Assembly (NCBI RefSeq): GCF_000803315.1
Contig: NZ_JRMH01000001.1
Coordinates: 3,968,001-4,032,000 of the forward strand
Source of the DNA: Pectobacterium actinidiae
GTDB lineage: Bacteria > Pseudomonadota > Gammaproteobacteria > Enterobacterales > Enterobacteriaceae
DNA: 64,000 nucleotides
Direction: 5' to 3'
The position numbers and the translations under genes are program-made. Below, piece by piece: positions 9,564-22,219 of this stretch (positions within the stretch are counted from its first letter, which is position 1; each line of letters opens with the position of its first letter). The notes under the pieces were generated by a model. That model was not told where the DNA came from. It searched no databases and saw nothing but the letters and a program-made list of their open reading frames with translations.

Positions 9564-10949
9564 ATGCGTATTCATATTTTAGGTATCTGCGGCACCTTTA
9601 TGGGTGGACTTGCCCTGCTTGCTCGTTCACTGGGGCATGATGTCACAGGCTCAGATGCAAATGTTTATCCCCCCATGAGTACCTTACTTGAAGAACAGGG
9701 AATCACGCTGATTCAGGGCTACGATCCGGTACAGCTTAGCCCCGCGCCTGATTTAGTCATCATCGGTAATGCGATGACGCGCGGAAACCCGTGCGTCGAA
9801 GCCGTACTGGAACAGGGACTACCTTATGTTTCCGGTCCACAGTGGCTACACGATTATGTGCTGCGCGATCGCTGGGTGATCGCCGTTGCAGGAACACATG
9901 GCAAAACCACCACGGCGGGGATGGTCACCTGGATTCTGGAAGACTGTGGCTACCAGCCCGGTTTTGTCATTGGCGGCGTTCCCGGCAACTTCACCGTTTC
10001 TGCACGCTTGGGTGGCAGCCCGTTCATGGTACTCGAAGCCGATGAATATGATTGTGCATTCTTCGACAAGCGTTCCAAATTCGTACACTACTGCCCAAGA
10101 ACGCTGGTGCTTAATAATCTTGAGTTCGATCACGCCGACATCTTTGACGATCTCAAAGCTATTCAGAAACAGTTCCATCACCTTGTGCGACTGGTGCCGG
10201 GCAGCGGGAAGATCATTCTGCCAACCAACGACCTTAACCTCAAACAGGTGATGGGAATGGGATGCTGGAGTGAACAGGAACTGGTCGGCGAAGAAGGCAC
10301 ATGGCGGGCACAAAAAGTGTCGAGCGATGCCAGCCAATATCAGGTTTACCTGAATAAGGAGCTCGTCGGTGAAGTCCACTGGAAACTGGTGGGTGAACAC
10401 AACATGCACAACGGGCTGATGGCTATCGCCGCCGCTCACCATGTCGGTGTGCTACCTGCTGACGCTTGCCATGCGCTGGGTAGATTTATCAACGCGCGCC
10501 GTCGTCTTGAATTACGCGGGACAGAGCATGGCGTCGCGGTTTATGACGATTTTGCGCATCACCCAACTGCGATTCTGGCGACGCTGTCGGCGCTACGTAG
10601 CAAGGTTGGCGGCACGGCTCGTATTCTGGCAGTACTCGAACCTCGTTCGAACACCATGAAATTGGGGATGTGCAAAAATGAACTGGCGCCGTCATTAGGC
10701 CGCGCCGATGAAGTTTTCCTATTCCAGCCAGCACATATTCCGTGGCAGGTCGTAGAAGTCGCGGAAGCCTGCGTACAGCCCGCTCACTGGAGCGCGGATA
10801 TTGACACGTTAGTAGAAAACATCATCAAGACCGCACAGCCTGGCGACCACATTCTGGTGATGAGCAACGGCGGGTTCAGCAACATCCACAATAAGCTGCT
10901 GGATGGCCTGAAAAAGAAAGCGCAGAAAGCGGAAGACGCTCAGGAATAA
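9564..10949 (+). CDS. mpl: UDP-N-acetylmuramate:L-alanyl-gamma-D-glutamyl-meso-diaminopimelate ligase
   Basis: Mur-ligase family enzyme that recycles the murein tripeptide by joining it to UDP-MurNAc in the cytosol. The protein is 461 residues (E. coli 457). The N-terminal Rossmann motif MRIHILGICGTFMGGLA, the ATP loop AGTHGKTTT (about 115-123) and the C-terminal DFAHHPTAI motif are intact. The frame opens at 9531, but ATG 9564 gives the conserved N-terminus and has a GGA-type site. It converges with purA across a strong hairpin. Confidence 0.97.
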   Translation: MRIHILGICGTFMGGLALLARSLGHDVTGSDANVYPPMSTLLEEQGITLIQGYDPVQLSPAPDLVIIGNAMTRGNPCVEAVLEQGLPYVSGPQWLHDYVLRDRWVIAVAGTHGKTTTAGMVTWILEDCGYQPGFVIGGVPGNFTVSARLGGSPFMVLEADEYDCAFFDKRSKFVHYCPRTLVLNNLEFDHADIFDDLKAIQKQFHHLVRLVPGSGKIILPTNDLNLKQVMGMGCWSEQELVGEEGTWRAQKVSSDASQYQVYLNKELVGEVHWKLVGEHNMHNGLMAIAAAHHVGVLPADACHALGRFINARRRLELRGTEHGVAVYDDFAHHPTAILATLSALRSKVGGTARILAVLEPRSNTMKLGMCKNELAPSLGRADEVFLFQPAHIPWQVVEVAEACVQPAHWSADIDTLVENIIKTAQPGDHILVMSNGGFSNIHNKLLDGLKKKAQKAEDAQE

Positions 10950-11001
10950 CGAAGAGAAAGCCGTTGTCATGCACATCGCAACGGCTAAACAGCTGATAGT
11001 A

Positions 11002-11026
11002 AAAAGGACGGGAATCCCGTCCTTTT
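11002..11026. terminator. Bidirectional terminator between mpl and purA
   Basis: AAAAGGACGGG-AAT-CCCGTCCTTTT is an 11-bp perfect stem with A-runs before and T-runs after, between two convergent genes. It should terminate from both sides. Confidence 0.88.
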
Positions 11027-11058
11027 CATATTCGCATCATCCATTAAGGATGGCAAAA

Positions 11059-12390
<1,332 letters not shown>

Positions 12391-12422
12391 CTACCATCTC
12401 ATTTGGATGCTTTCAGTACTTT

Positions 12423-12438
12423 TAGCACACGATTGCGC
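12423..12438 (-). promoter_or_regulatory. Candidate PurR operator of purA
   Basis: On the minus strand GCGCAATCGTGTGCTA matches the PurR consensus ACGCAAACGTTTGCGT at 11 of 16 positions, including the central CAA-CG core. purA belongs to the PurR regulon in E. coli. The match is imperfect, so this is a candidate only. Confidence 0.4.
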
Positions 12439-12456
12439 ACATTTTTCCGCTTAATT

Positions 12457-12657
12457 TTAGCCACCCATCCGGCTACGCAACATGTAGTAGATCACGCACC
12501 CTGCAACAACTATTCCACCGCCAAACCGACGCAAAATAGTATCCGGCAACTGCGCTATTCCCAAAATCATACGTCGCCAGAGACGGGGAAACAGTAGCGG
12601 CCCCAGCCCTTCAAGCACCAAAACCAGCCCAAGCGCCAGCCAAATCGTTGAATTCAT
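12457..12657 (-). CDS. yjeT: DUF2065 small inner-membrane protein YjeT
   Basis: A 66-residue protein with two hydrophobic segments (about 4-20 and 45-60) around a short basic loop containing PRLWRRM, the pattern of DUF2065/YjeT; function unknown. The frame opens 10 codons earlier, but MNSTIWLALGLVLVLEGLGP matches the family start and is preceded by AAGGGGGGG. It lies between hflC and purA as in E. coli. A hairpin with eight T residues after hflC separates it partly from that operon, and its stop is 99 bp before purA. Confidence 0.93.
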   Translation of the reverse strand: MNSTIWLALGLVLVLEGLGPLLFPRLWRRMILGIAQLPDTILRRFGGGIVVAGCVIYYMLRSRMGG

Positions 12658-12728
12658 AACCCCCCCCTTTTCCCGCATCAGGTTCAAACAGGACCAACCC
12701 TTTGGATATTTCTCTGCCAGAAAATGGC

Positions 12729-12759
12729 AAAAAAAAGCCCGGAGAAAGAACCCGGGCTT
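12729..12759 (-). terminator. hflC rho-independent terminator
   Basis: Read on the minus strand, AAGCCCGGG and CCGGGCTT pair around an 8-base loop and are followed by eight T residues, 24 bp after the hflC stop. This marks the end of the long nnr-to-hflC transcription unit. Confidence 0.88.
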
Positions 12760-12782
12760 GATGAGACGTCAGCTAATGACTA

Positions 12783-13778
12783 TCAACGACGTGGTACCAT
12801 GCTGCTGTCTGGTGACTTCATGTAGCGGAAGAAGTCGCTATCAGGGCTGAGAACCATGACGTCCTGATTATTACTGAAGCTGCTTTCATACGCGCGCAGG
12901 CTACGAACGAACGCGTAGAAGTCAGGATCTTCACTGAATGCGTTAGCAAACAGTTTCGCCGCTTCGGCATCCCCTTCACCGCGAGAAATTCGCCCCTGAC
13001 GCTCCGCTTCTGCCAGCGTACGGGTGACTTCATAGTCTGCCGCCGCTTTCAGTTTTTCAGCTTCTTCCTGACCTTGTGAACGATGGCGACGCGCTACCGC
13101 TTCACGCTCTGCACGCATACGTTGATAAATCGCGTCAGACACTTCAGTTGGCAGGTTGATTTGCTTAATTCGCACATCGATAACCTCAATACCCAGCGCA
13201 GCCATACTGTTAGGGTTGATGTGAGGTTCGTTGCTCGTAGTCTCTTTCTCAACACGCGCAGCGGCAGAAGCAATGGCATTATCGGCTTCAGTAGTTTCAC
13301 CTGTGCCGGTATTCAGCGCTTCACGCACGTCGGACATCAGTTGACCGCGTGAGTCGGTAACAATGCCTTTCACATCCAGACGACCAATCTCGGAACGCAG
13401 ACGGTCACTGAATTTACGTTTCAGCAGCACTTCAGCCTGAGAGATGTCACCACCGCCCGTTGCCAGATAGTAGCGGCTGAAATCGCTGATACGCCATTTG
13501 AGATAGGAATCGACAATCAGGTCTTTCTGCTCTTTAGTGATAAAGCGGTCAGCCTGGTTTTCCATGGTCTGGATACGCGCATCCAGCATTTTCACTGAGT
13601 CGATAAACGGAATCTTAAACTGCAATCCCGGTGCATAGATCAGCGGCTTATTGTCGTCATCACGCAATACTTTGCCAAAACGCATCACAATGCCGCGCTG
13701 GCCTTCCTGCACCACAAACAGTGACGCATAGACCACCATCAGTACCAGGATCAGGATAAATAGTAAGGGCTTACGCAT
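12783..13778 (-). CDS. hflC: FtsH protease modulator HflC
   Basis: SPFH (band 7) protein that forms a large periplasm-facing complex with HflK around the FtsH protease. The protein is 331 residues (E. coli 334). One N-terminal membrane segment (about 4-20) is followed by the SPFH domain (VVQEGQRGIVMRFGK) and a charged helical region (AEREAVARRHRSQGQEEAEKL style). The C-terminus ends with MVPRR. It starts 3 bp after hflK stops, so the two are translated together. Confidence 0.97.
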   Translation of the reverse strand: MRKPLLFILILVLMVVYASLFVVQEGQRGIVMRFGKVLRDDDNKPLIYAPGLQFKIPFIDSVKMLDARIQTMENQADRFITKEQKDLIVDSYLKWRISDFSRYYLATGGGDISQAEVLLKRKFSDRLRSEIGRLDVKGIVTDSRGQLMSDVREALNTGTGETTEADNAIASAAARVEKETTSNEPHINPNSMAALGIEVIDVRIKQINLPTEVSDAIYQRMRAEREAVARRHRSQGQEEAEKLKAAADYEVTRTLAEAERQGRISRGEGDAEAAKLFANAFSEDPDFYAFVRSLRAYESSFSNNQDVMVLSPDSDFFRYMKSPDSSMVPRR

Positions 13779-13781
13779 CGA

Positions 13782-15041
13782 TTATTCTCTCCCTACTCGA
13801 GTGAAGTCATCACGCTGCGCATTTGCTCTGCGCTGATCCATGATATTTCCATTATTACTGCTGCGCGTCTGGTTGCTATTCGTCGCACCGCTGCTGTTGC
13901 TTGGCAAACGCAGTGGGTTAGCGCTGCTGCTATTATTGCTTTGCGTATTTTCACCACCTTGTCCACGCAGCATCTGATCCAACGGCAGCACCATCAGGTT
14001 ACCCCCCTTGTCATTGACCAGAACTTTACGGGTATGGCTCAGTACGCGTTCCATCGTTTCGATATACAGACGTTCACGAGTGATTTCAGGTGCCGCTTTA
14101 TATTCCGGTAATATTCTGGCGAAACGGGCAACTTCACCCTGAGCTTCCAGAACGGTACGGGTTTTATAAGCGCGAGACTCTTCCAGAATACGCTGAGCCT
14201 GACCGTTAGCACGCGGCTGCACTTCGTTCGCGTAGGCTTCCGCTTCACGAATATATTGCTGTTCGTTTTCACGTGCGGCAATCGCATCATCAAACGCAGC
14301 CTTGACTTCTTCCGGCGGACGCGCGGTCTGGAAGTTGACGTCCAGCAGCGTGATACCCATGTTGTACGGACGAACCGTCTCTTCCAGTACACGCTGAGTA
14401 TCCGTACGCACAATGGTACGGCCTTCCGTCAAAATTTTGTCCATCGTGTACTTACCAATAACGCCGCGCAGCGCGCTGTCCGTTGCCTGACGCAGGCTGT
14501 CATCCGCATTGGTTACACTAAACAGATATTGTTCTGGCTGCGTGACACGGTACTGCACGTTCATTTCAACGCGCACAACGTTTTCATCTGACGTCAACAT
14601 CACGCCCGACGTCGCCAGTTCACGCACCGATTCGACGTTCACTGCGCGAACGGAGTCGATGAAGGTCGGTTTCCAGTTAAGACCAGGTCCAACCAAGTGG
14701 CTGAATTTACCAAAGCGTGTAACGACACCGCGTTCCGCTTCTTTAATGGTATAGAAACCCGTTGCAGCCCAGATGACAACCGCAGCGACGGCAGCGATAC
14801 CGACGATCCGGCCACCCAGTGCTGGGCCGCCAGAATTTCCACTGTTGTTTGAGCTTGAACCTTTGCCGCCACCCAGATCGCCGAGTTTTTTGCTCAGCTT
14901 ACGGAAGATGTCGTCCAGATCCGGCGGCCCCTGATCTCGGCCACCTTTATTGTTATTTCCGCCAGAGTTGCCGCCATTATTGCTGCTGCTCCCCCACGGG
15001 TCGCGGTCTTGTCCGTTATTACCGGGCTGATTCCACGCCAT
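13782..15041 (-). CDS. hflK: FtsH protease modulator HflK
   Basis: Partner of HflC. The protein is 419 residues, the E. coli length. The first 75 or so residues are an Asn/Gly-rich cytoplasmic tail, followed by a membrane segment (IVGIAAVAAVVIWAATGFY, about 79-97), the SPFH domain (EAERGVVTRFGK) and a helical region. The C-terminus is again rich in Asn, Ser and Gln. It lies 96 bp after hflX and 3 bp before hflC. Confidence 0.97.
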   Translation of the reverse strand: MAWNQPGNNGQDRDPWGSSSNNGGNSGGNNNKGGRDQGPPDLDDIFRKLSKKLGDLGGGKGSSSNNSGNSGGPALGGRIVGIAAVAAVVIWAATGFYTIKEAERGVVTRFGKFSHLVGPGLNWKPTFIDSVRAVNVESVRELATSGVMLTSDENVVRVEMNVQYRVTQPEQYLFSVTNADDSLRQATDSALRGVIGKYTMDKILTEGRTIVRTDTQRVLEETVRPYNMGITLLDVNFQTARPPEEVKAAFDDAIAARENEQQYIREAEAYANEVQPRANGQAQRILEESRAYKTRTVLEAQGEVARFARILPEYKAAPEITRERLYIETMERVLSHTRKVLVNDKGGNLMVLPLDQMLRGQGGENTQSNNSSSANPLRLPSNSSGATNSNQTRSSNNGNIMDQRRANAQRDDFTRVGRE

Positions 15042-15137
15042 GTTTTAGCTCCATTCTTTATGATAGGTGTTCTTCAGGTTCAATATCCCAGAGTCCGTCA
15101 GACTATTTCACCGTTCAGACTGTTTATGCCAGTCAAA

Positions 15138-16418
15138 TCAGACAATATAGTCCATCAGTTCCTGCTCTTTTTTGCAGAGGCGGCGCCAGTCAGCCATTGG
15201 CATACGAATAACCAAACCAATTTGCCCATCCTCTTCAATCCATTCTTTTTCTATTGCCTGAAGCTGGTAAAAACGACTACGCAAACGTCCTGCCTGCGGG
15301 GGAAGATGCAAGGTATGTTGTGCGATTTCCCCGGAAAGCCGCTCAGTCAATGCCTGAAATAGCAACGCAATACCGTCACCGGTCTGTGCTGAAAGCCAGA
15401 CCCGTACCGGTAGATTCTCTTCGTCGCGATCGATACGCGGAACGAAATCATCCAGCATATCAATCTTGTTCATTACCAACAGCGCAGGTATTTCGTCTGC
15501 CTCAATTTCCGCCAATACGTCATCAACCGCGTCGATATTCTCGTCAAGACGAGGATCGGCGGCATCCACAACGTGCAGCAGCAGTGAGGCCTGACGTGTT
15601 TCCTGTAATGTAGCCTTAAACGCAGCCACCAAATCGTGGGGCAACTGCCGGATAAAACCTACGGTATCCGCCAGCACCGTGTCACCAACATCATCCACTT
15701 GAATGCGGCGCAATGTTGGATCCAGTGTGGCAAATAACTGATCGGCGGCATAGACACCCGCCGATGTAATCTTGTTAAACAGCGTGGATTTACCCGCATT
15801 GGTATAGCCCACCAGCGAAACGGTAGGGACATCGGCACGAACTCGCGATCGGCGCCCCTGTTCACGCTGTTTTTCTACCCGCTCAAGACGCGATAATATC
15901 TGCGTAATACGGTTACGCAATAAACGACGGTCGGTTTCAAGCTGGGTTTCACCCGGGCCACGCAAACCGATACCGCCTTTCTGACGCTCAAGGTGCGTCC
16001 AGCCGCGAACCAGTCGGGTCGCAAGGTGGCGCAACTGTGCCAGTTCTACCTGTAACTTCCCCTCGTGCGTACGCGCACGCTGGGCAAAAATATCTAAAAT
16101 CAGTCCGGTACGGTCGATCACCCGGCACTCGCACAGACGCTCCAGATTACGTTCCTGAGCCGGCGTCAGCGCATGATCAAACAGCACGACAAACGCGCCA
16201 GTTTCCTTTACTACCTGAGCAATTTCTTCAGCTTTGCCTTCCCCGACAAAATACTTGGGGTGAGGCGACTTACGGCTGCCAGTAACAACCTGCAAGGATT
16301 CAATACCGGCAGAAGAAACCAGAGATTCAAACTCCAGCAGATCTTCCGTATCTCTATCTTGCGAGAAGTAAATATGAACTAATATGGCCCGTTCACCTGA
16401 TTCATAACGGTCAAACAA
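15138..16418 (-). CDS. hflX: Ribosome-associated GTPase HflX
   Basis: GTPase that binds the 50S subunit and splits stalled ribosomes, notably after heat stress. The protein is 426 residues (E. coli 426). The N-terminal HflX domain includes the [15 protein letters not shown] segment. The G motifs are [13 protein letters not shown] (G1), DTVGFI (G3) and NKIDML (G4). It follows hfq after a 94-bp gap that contains a stem-loop with a T-run, so part of its expression may come from read-through. Confidence 0.97.
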   Translation of the reverse strand: MFDRYESGERAILVHIYFSQDRDTEDLLEFESLVSSAGIESLQVVTGSRKSPHPKYFVGEGKAEEIAQVVKETGAFVVLFDHALTPAQERNLERLCECRVIDRTGLILDIFAQRARTHEGKLQVELAQLRHLATRLVRGWTHLERQKGGIGLRGPGETQLETDRRLLRNRITQILSRLERVEKQREQGRRSRVRADVPTVSLVGYTNAGKSTLFNKITSAGVYAADQLFATLDPTLRRIQVDDVGDTVLADTVGFIRQLPHDLVAAFKATLQETRQASLLLHVVDAADPRLDENIDAVDDVLAEIEADEIPALLVMNKIDMLDDFVPRIDRDEENLPVRVWLSAQTGDGIALLFQALTERLSGEIAQHTLHLPPQAGRLRSRFYQLQAIEKEWIEEDGQIGLVIRMPMADWRRLCKKEQELMDYIV

Positions 16419-16440
16419 GCGAGTAACCTCTCAAACGAGC

Positions 16441-16497
16441 AAAAAACACCACAGCGAAGGAGCCGAGCGATGCGTCCAGCTCTCCCGCGCCGTGGTG
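16441..16497 (-). terminator. Stem-loop with T-run between hfq and hflX
   Basis: On the minus strand CACCACGGCG and CGCTGTGGTG form a stem around a GC-rich loop and are followed by six T residues. It lies 16 bp after the hfq stop, so it may partly terminate hfq messages and set the hfq/hflX ratio. Confidence 0.65.
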
Positions 16498-16512
16498 AAT
16501 TGATAATACGCC

Positions 16513-16815
16513 TTATTCGGCGTCATCAGCTTCCTGCGACTGCTGCGAAGCTGTCGTGTTACTACCGTGATAGTTGTTGCTGCCGCCGCCTGGATTGTTG
16601 CTATGGTGAGAGACTGGGCGAGAAGGAACAACTGTAGAGATGGCGTGCTTATAAACCATCTGACTTACCGTGTTTTTCAACAAAATCACGAACTGATCGA
16701 AAGATTCGATCTGACCTTGCAACTTAATACCGTTCACCAAATAAATCGAAACCGGAACACGTTCACGACGCAAAGCGTTCAAGAACGGATCTTGCAAAGA
16801 TTGCCCCTTAGCCAT
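16513..16815 (-). CDS. hfq: RNA chaperone Hfq
   Basis: Hexameric Sm-like protein that pairs small RNAs with mRNAs. The protein is 100 residues (E. coli 102). The Sm1 region ([20 protein letters not shown]), the proximal-face [13 protein letters not shown] and the variable His/Asn/Ser-rich tail are all clear. The tail is short and polar as in other enterobacteria. Upstream lies a palindromic repeat and then miaA. Confidence 0.98.
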   Translation of the reverse strand: MAKGQSLQDPFLNALRRERVPVSIYLVNGIKLQGQIESFDQFVILLKNTVSQMVYKHAISTVVPSRPVSHHSNNPGGGSNNYHGSNTTASQQSQEADDAE

Positions 16816-16950
16816 TCTATATTTTCCTTATTTGTATGTTGTTTGTAACAAAGAACCCTATGGCTCTAAAATAACGGTGTAAAAACTTGCACGCTGAGAC
16901 TCACCGATTGTACACAATCACTCAACCTATGCACTAACAACCTGTACACT

Positions 16951-17057
<107 letters not shown>

Positions 17058-17993
17058 TTATTTAAAATGTATTACCTTGTCCAGTGCTTCAGCCGGTTTT
17101 TCGCTATCCAGCCAGCAAACATCATCCCAACCGCGCAACCAGGTCATTTGACGCTTCGCCAACTGACGCGTCGCACAAATTCCCCGATAAACCATCTCAT
17201 CGTAATCAATTTCACCGGATAAATATGACCACATCTGGCGATAACCCACGCAACGAATAGAGGGCATATCCGTATGAAGGTCGTGCCGGGCAAACAATAT
17301 CCGGGCTTCTGTCTCAAAACCCGCCGCCAACATTTGATGAAAACGCTGTTCAATCCGCTCATGCAACAATTCACGCGTCACCGGGGCGATAGCAAACTGA
17401 TGAACCTGATAGGGCAGCGCATCACCAGACGTTTTTGTCAGTTCAGTTAAAGTGTTACCTGAAACGAAAAAAACTTCCAGTGCTCGCGAGAGTCTCTGCG
17501 GATCATTTGGATGAATCCGAATTGCTGCTATCGGATCGATCTCACTAAGCTGCCGATGCATCGCTTCCCAGCCGATGTCTTTTGCCTGCTCTTCAATGCG
17601 TTGGCGTACAGCGGCATCGGCTGGCGGCAGAGGAGAAAGCCCCTCCAGCAGCGCCTTAAAGTACAGCATCGTCCCCCCCACCAGCAGGGGAATGCGCCCG
17701 GCAGCGGTAATATCCGCCATTTCACGCAGCGCATCGCGGCGAAAATCGGCCGCAGAATAAGATTCAGCCGGATCGAGAATGTCGATTAACCGATGCGGTG
17801 CCTGCGCCAGCTCTTCAGCACTTGGCTTCGCCGTCCCGATATCCATACCTTTATAGATGAGGGCGGAATCTACGCTAATCAACTCTACGGGCAAATATTC
17901 TCGTAACGCCATTGCCAATGCCGTTTTTCCTGACGCCGTCGGTCCCATGATAAAAATGGCGGGCGGCAACGACGCGTTTTCTACATCACTCAT
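17058..17993 (-). CDS. miaA: tRNA dimethylallyltransferase
   Basis: Adds a dimethylallyl group to A37 of tRNAs that read codons starting with U, the first step to ms2i6A. The protein is 311 residues (E. coli 316). The P-loop [12 protein letters not shown] (about 17-28), [16 protein letters not shown] and the tRNA-contact segment [12 protein letters not shown] are present. Its start ATG overlaps the mutL stop by 8 bp, which is conserved in enterobacteria. The stop touches the intergenic repeat. Confidence 0.97.
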   Translation of the reverse strand: MSDVENASLPPAIFIMGPTASGKTALAMALREYLPVELISVDSALIYKGMDIGTAKPSAEELAQAPHRLIDILDPAESYSAADFRRDALREMADITAAGRIPLLVGGTMLYFKALLEGLSPLPPADAAVRQRIEEQAKDIGWEAMHRQLSEIDPIAAIRIHPNDPQRLSRALEVFFVSGNTLTELTKTSGDALPYQVHQFAIAPVTRELLHERIEQRFHQMLAAGFETEARILFARHDLHTDMPSIRCVGYRQMWSYLSGEIDYDEMVYRGICATRQLAKRQMTWLRGWDDVCWLDSEKPAEALDKVIHFK

Positions 17994-19995
17994 GCGTTAA
18001 AGCCTTGATGGCATCCTGGATGTCCATCATAAATAAAAGTTCAGACGGCGGCGCTTTCGCCAACTGCGGACAAAGCCGCTCGACATCCGCCAGTAATTGT
18101 ATGGCCTGAGAATGGCTCCAGCTTTCCTGTTCACTCTGCAATCGTGCTGCCATCCACGACGCCAACGCGCCAGGTTCTACCTGCTGTGCCTCAACCGTCT
18201 GATAGTCGGCCAGATAGCCTATCAGTTCGGAGATCAAGTTTTGTAAATTTTGTTGGCGCAATGGTAAAGGTACGGCACGCAATGTGGCACGCTGTGACTC
18301 AACCACCACATCAATACCAAAACGCATCAGCAAAGCGTGATGGGAAGACAAAACGCCCAGCTCAGATTTACTCAACGTCAGCCGCTGCGGAATCAGTAAC
18401 GGCTGCGCCCGCAATCCCTCTTCCGACGGCGTCAATTGCACCGCTTTCAGATAACGTTCAGCCACAGAAAGCGACAGCATCGCCAATCCCTTATGGTACT
18501 CCAACAGCGCGTAGCACGGCGGATACACCGTCAACACTCGCCCAAAACCGTTCGATTGGCTTTCCAGCGGTGATTCGGCCGGCGCGCGTTGTTTATTATT
18601 GCTGGCTGCGGTGTCCACCGCGTTTCGATTTGGTGGGGCGTCATGCGATACCGTGGATGGCACAACCACATCCGACGATATAACGTGATTCGACGGTACA
18701 GGCATACGCTTGCCAGACGGCGGCGGCACACTTCCTGCATTATCCGTCGGTTGCAGCAATGTTTTATACAGCTCACCCTGCTTTTTCTGATACGGATTCT
18801 CTGGCTGATAGCCGGAATAGGCAGATTCTCGCGCCTGACCGGAATGACTTGCGCGCGGCGTTTTCCCACCAGACGATGGCGGATGATCAGCACGTGACGG
18901 CTGGGCAAAGTGGTTTTCACCTGCGGCGGTGCGGTTTTCCTGCTGCCATTGCACAGATTTCCCAGTTTCAGGTTCTGTCATGCCAAGCCCCGGTGCAGAA
19001 GCCTGTTGCAGAACGGACATCACCGCCTGATAGATAAAGTCATGCACCAGACGAGCCTGATGGAACCGAACCTCATGCTTGGCAGGATGCACATTCACAT
19101 CAACCTGATGCGGGTCGATCTCCAGATATAAAACATAAGCGGGCTGCTGATCGTCACTAAGCTGATCCTGATAAGCCTGCCGGATAGCATGATTGATCAG
19201 CCGGTCGCGCATCATGCGCTGATTCACATAGCAATATTGCAAGTCTGGCAGTTGCTTGGCACCAACCGGATCGGCAACCCAGCCATGAATAGTGAGATCG
19301 CCGTGTTGCCATGACACCGCGAGCGCATGCTGTAAGAATGTCGCACCGCAAATGCTACCCAATCGGCGCTCATACTGACTTTTATCCGGTGCCGCACGGT
19401 ACTGTCGCATCAGCTTACCGTTATGATGCAAGGTAATGGCGACATCGAAACGCGCCAGCGCGATACGACGCACGACCTCGTCAATATGGGTGAATTCGGT
19501 TTTTTCCGTACGCATAAATTTACGGCGGGCGGGGGTGTTATAAAACAGATCCAGCACTTCCAGCGTGGTGCCCACAGGATGGGCGGCAGGCTTGACTGTC
19601 ACCGCCATATCGCGCCCTTCGGCGTAGGCCTGCCAGGCTTCCGATTGTTCGGCAGTGCGCGAGGTCAGCGTTAAACGGGAGACGGAACTGATACTTGCCA
19701 ACGCTTCGCCACGGAACCCCATGCTGACGATCGCTTCCAGATCGTCGAGCGTGGCAATTTTACTGGTCGCATGACGCGCGAGCGCCAGTGTTAACTCATC
19801 CTTTCCAATGCCTGAACCATTGTCACGAATGCGAATCAGCTTCGCACCGCCGCGTTCTATGTCGATATCAATCCGGGTAGCCCCTGCATCCAGACTGTTT
19901 TCCACCAGTTCCTTCACGACCGAAGCCGGACGCTCAACCACTTCTCCGGCAGCGATCTGGTTAGCCAGTTGCGGTGGCAACACCTGAATCGGCAT
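17986..19995 (-). CDS. mutL: DNA mismatch repair protein MutL
   Basis: GHKL ATPase that links MutS to MutH and UvrD in methyl-directed mismatch repair. The protein is 669 residues, longer than E. coli MutL (615). The ATPase motifs [17 protein letters not shown] and [16 protein letters not shown] are in the first 105 residues. The extra length is in the central linker (about 340-470), which is rich in Pro, Ser, Gln and Asn. No DQHAxxExE endonuclease motif is seen, as expected for a MutH-dependent MutL. Confidence 0.97.
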   Translation of the reverse strand: MPIQVLPPQLANQIAAGEVVERPASVVKELVENSLDAGATRIDIDIERGGAKLIRIRDNGSGIGKDELTLALARHATSKIATLDDLEAIVSMGFRGEALASISSVSRLTLTSRTAEQSEAWQAYAEGRDMAVTVKPAAHPVGTTLEVLDLFYNTPARRKFMRTEKTEFTHIDEVVRRIALARFDVAITLHHNGKLMRQYRAAPDKSQYERRLGSICGATFLQHALAVSWQHGDLTIHGWVADPVGAKQLPDLQYCYVNQRMMRDRLINHAIRQAYQDQLSDDQQPAYVLYLEIDPHQVDVNVHPAKHEVRFHQARLVHDFIYQAVMSVLQQASAPGLGMTEPETGKSVQWQQENRTAAGENHFAQPSRADHPPSSGGKTPRASHSGQARESAYSGYQPENPYQKKQGELYKTLLQPTDNAGSVPPPSGKRMPVPSNHVISSDVVVPSTVSHDAPPNRNAVDTAASNNKQRAPAESPLESQSNGFGRVLTVYPPCYALLEYHKGLAMLSLSVAERYLKAVQLTPSEEGLRAQPLLIPQRLTLSKSELGVLSSHHALLMRFGIDVVVESQRATLRAVPLPLRQQNLQNLISELIGYLADYQTVEAQQVEPGALASWMAARLQSEQESWSHSQAIQLLADVERLCPQLAKAPPSELLFMMDIQDAIKALTHE

Positions 19996-20046
19996 GGCGT
20001 ATCCCTCTTACTATCCTCAATCTATCGACATCGTCAGCATGAAGAA

Positions 20047-21735
20047 TCAGGCAGACGGAATAACCAGCGTTTGCCCCAGCTGTACCGTGCCAGTGCGCAT
20101 ATTGTTCGCCTGTTGGATTTCTTTCATGCTGACACCGTAACGGGCAGCAATCGCACTCAGGCTATCACCCTTTACGACCTTATGCTTCACCGGCGCTGCC
20201 TTTTTGGGCACGGGCGTTGATGCCGTCTGCTTTGTCCCTGTCGCCGGAATATTCAAACGCTGCCCAACCCAGACGATGTCTTTATTCAGCTTATTCACAT
20301 CACGCATAGCCGCGAGGCTGACGCCATAGCGTCGGGCAATGGAAGAGAGCGTTTCGCCACGCGCGACGGTATGACGCGTGCTGCCCGCACTCGCTTTTGC
20401 CCTGGTTACGCTACCGCCCGACCTTTCCGTATCATCTGCCACCGACTGTAGTGGGCGGCTTTCCTGCTTTGGGAGCATGTTTTTGGGAACGGATTGCATC
20501 GGGTGTATTTGGAAATAACTTCTCAGCCCCTGATAAATCGCATTGGCGAGTTTTTCCTGATAGTCATTACTTCCCAAGAGCCGCTCTTCCGAGACATTAG
20601 TGATGAACCCGGTCTCCACCAGCAGAGAAGGGATATCTGGCGATCGCAGCACCCCTAGGCTAGCGTGCTCAGGGCGTCGTTTATGCAGCCCCCCAACACG
20701 CTGGAGCTCACGTAGCACTTTGGTCGCCACGTCATATCCAACGCGTTGGGAGTGGCCAAATTGCAGATCCAGTACCGCTTGACTGAGGTAAGGATCCGCG
20801 CTGCTGTTCGCCAGCAGATCGCCCGCGCCGCCCAACAGTTCAGACTGTTTCTCATGCTGTTCCAGCCAGTTTGCCATTTCACTGTTCGCACGGCGGTTGG
20901 ACAGCACCCAAACAGACGCCCCTTTCGCATTGCGATTCGGTGCTGCATCCGCGTGAATCGACACTAACAGGTTCGCGCCCTGCTTACGTGCCACGTCCGA
21001 ACGTCCCATGACGGAGATAAAATAGTCACCGTCACGCGTCAGCACGCCTCTAAAGGCTGGATCGTTATTCAGTAAGGCTTGTAACTTACGCGCGATAGAA
21101 ATAGTGACATTTTTCTCACGCAGCCCGTTCGTCCCAATCGCACCAGGATCTTGTCCACCGTGACCGGCATCGATCGCCACGACAATCCGTTCATTACCCT
21201 GTCGAGCCGGCACTCGCGTAGTAGACGACGCATTGCTATTCACGACAACGGTAGGCTTGTTGGTAAACGGATTTTTGGCAGGTTCTGCCGGCGCACTATT
21301 TTGCTGCCGTGAAGCCGGAGGCGCTGAAGCCTGTACCGTTTTCGCTTTATCACCTGTGATGGTGAAGACAACAACGTAGCCTGACCCTTCTTTTTGCGTC
21401 ACCGCCCGCGTTTTAGCCGCCTGGGTCAAATCCAGAACCAAACGCAGGCTTTGTGCGTCCTGCGCGTTGCTGGTTCGCACACGCTTAATCAGATTTTGCC
21501 CGCTGAAATCCAACGGCAGCCCCTTAATGACGCCAGTCTGACGAATATCGATGACCACTCTGGCGGGGTTACTGAGCGGGAAAAAAGCATAAATAGGCTG
21601 ACCGCTAAAGCTCAGACGCACCGTGGCCTGGCCTGACGCATTATCCACCTTGATATCCGACAGATTGGCTGCCCACGCCGTTCCTGCCAGCAACAGCCAT
21701 ACGCCGATGAACAGCTTAACCATACGACTCATCAT
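20047..21735 (-). CDS. amiB: N-acetylmuramoyl-L-alanine amidase AmiB with two LysM domains
   Basis: Periplasmic zinc amidase that cleaves septal murein to separate daughter cells, activated by EnvC. The protein is 562 residues with a signal peptide (cleavage near AWAAN), an AMIN septal-targeting domain (about 25-120), a linker, and an Amidase_3 domain (about 185-410) with [32 protein letters not shown] and VETGFITN. Two LysM repeats follow (about 455-498 and 518-562). E. coli AmiB (445 residues, from memory) lacks this long LysM tail. The start overlaps tsaE by 4 bp. Confidence 0.95.
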   Translation of the reverse strand: MMSRMVKLFIGVWLLLAGTAWAANLSDIKVDNASGQATVRLSFSGQPIYAFFPLSNPARVVIDIRQTGVIKGLPLDFSGQNLIKRVRTSNAQDAQSLRLVLDLTQAAKTRAVTQKEGSGYVVVFTITGDKAKTVQASAPPASRQQNSAPAEPAKNPFTNKPTVVVNSNASSTTRVPARQGNERIVVAIDAGHGGQDPGAIGTNGLREKNVTISIARKLQALLNNDPAFRGVLTRDGDYFISVMGRSDVARKQGANLLVSIHADAAPNRNAKGASVWVLSNRRANSEMANWLEQHEKQSELLGGAGDLLANSSADPYLSQAVLDLQFGHSQRVGYDVATKVLRELQRVGGLHKRRPEHASLGVLRSPDIPSLLVETGFITNVSEERLLGSNDYQEKLANAIYQGLRSYFQIHPMQSVPKNMLPKQESRPLQSVADDTERSGGSVTRAKASAGSTRHTVARGETLSSIARRYGVSLAAMRDVNKLNKDIVWVGQRLNIPATGTKQTASTPVPKKAAPVKHKVVKGDSLSAIAARYGVSMKEIQQANNMRTGTVQLGQTLVIPSA

Positions 21736-22214
21736 GATTCTGTTGTTCCTGGCTGAAGAGAAAAACGTTGTAATATCGCGTCTCCCGTCGTAGAGACAGC
21801 GAACAGTTCAGCCTGCCGGCCCTGATCCTGATAGCGCAAATGCAGCTCGATATCCGCCTCGGGCAGCACACCGGCCCCTTGCTGCGGCCATTCAATCAGG
21901 CAAATGGCATCCTGCGTCAGGTAATCGCGGATCCCCATAAACTCCAACTCTTCCGGGTCAGCCAGTCGATAGAGATCAAAATGGTAGACCGCCAGCGGCG
22001 ATAACGCATAAGGCTCGACCAGCGTATAAGTGGGGCTTTTGACATTACCCTGATGACCGCGAGCCTGTAGGAACCCGCGGCTGAACGTCGTTTTCCCCGC
22101 ACCGAGATCGCCATAAAGGTGGATAACACAAGCACCGTCACAGGCTTTCGCCAGCGCCGTGCCTAACGAGATCGTTGCTGCCTCATCCGGCAGAAGTAAG
22201 ACTATTTTTTTCAT
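21732..22214 (-). CDS. tsaE: tRNA threonylcarbamoyladenosine biosynthesis ATPase TsaE
   Basis: P-loop ATPase that works with TsaB and TsaD to place t6A at position 37 of ANN-reading tRNAs. The protein is 160 residues. The Walker A loop [16 protein letters not shown] is near residue 35-50; [10 protein letters not shown] and [17 protein letters not shown] follow as in the family. It overlaps amiB by 4 bp and follows nnr by 5 bp, so it is part of the conserved operon. Confidence 0.97.
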   Translation of the reverse strand: MKKIVLLLPDEAATISLGTALAKACDGACVIHLYGDLGAGKTTFSRGFLQARGHQGNVKSPTYTLVEPYALSPLAVYHFDLYRLADPEELEFMGIRDYLTQDAICLIEWPQQGAGVLPEADIELHLRYQDQGRQAELFAVSTTGDAILQRFSLQPGTTES

Positions 22215-22219
22215 TCTAT

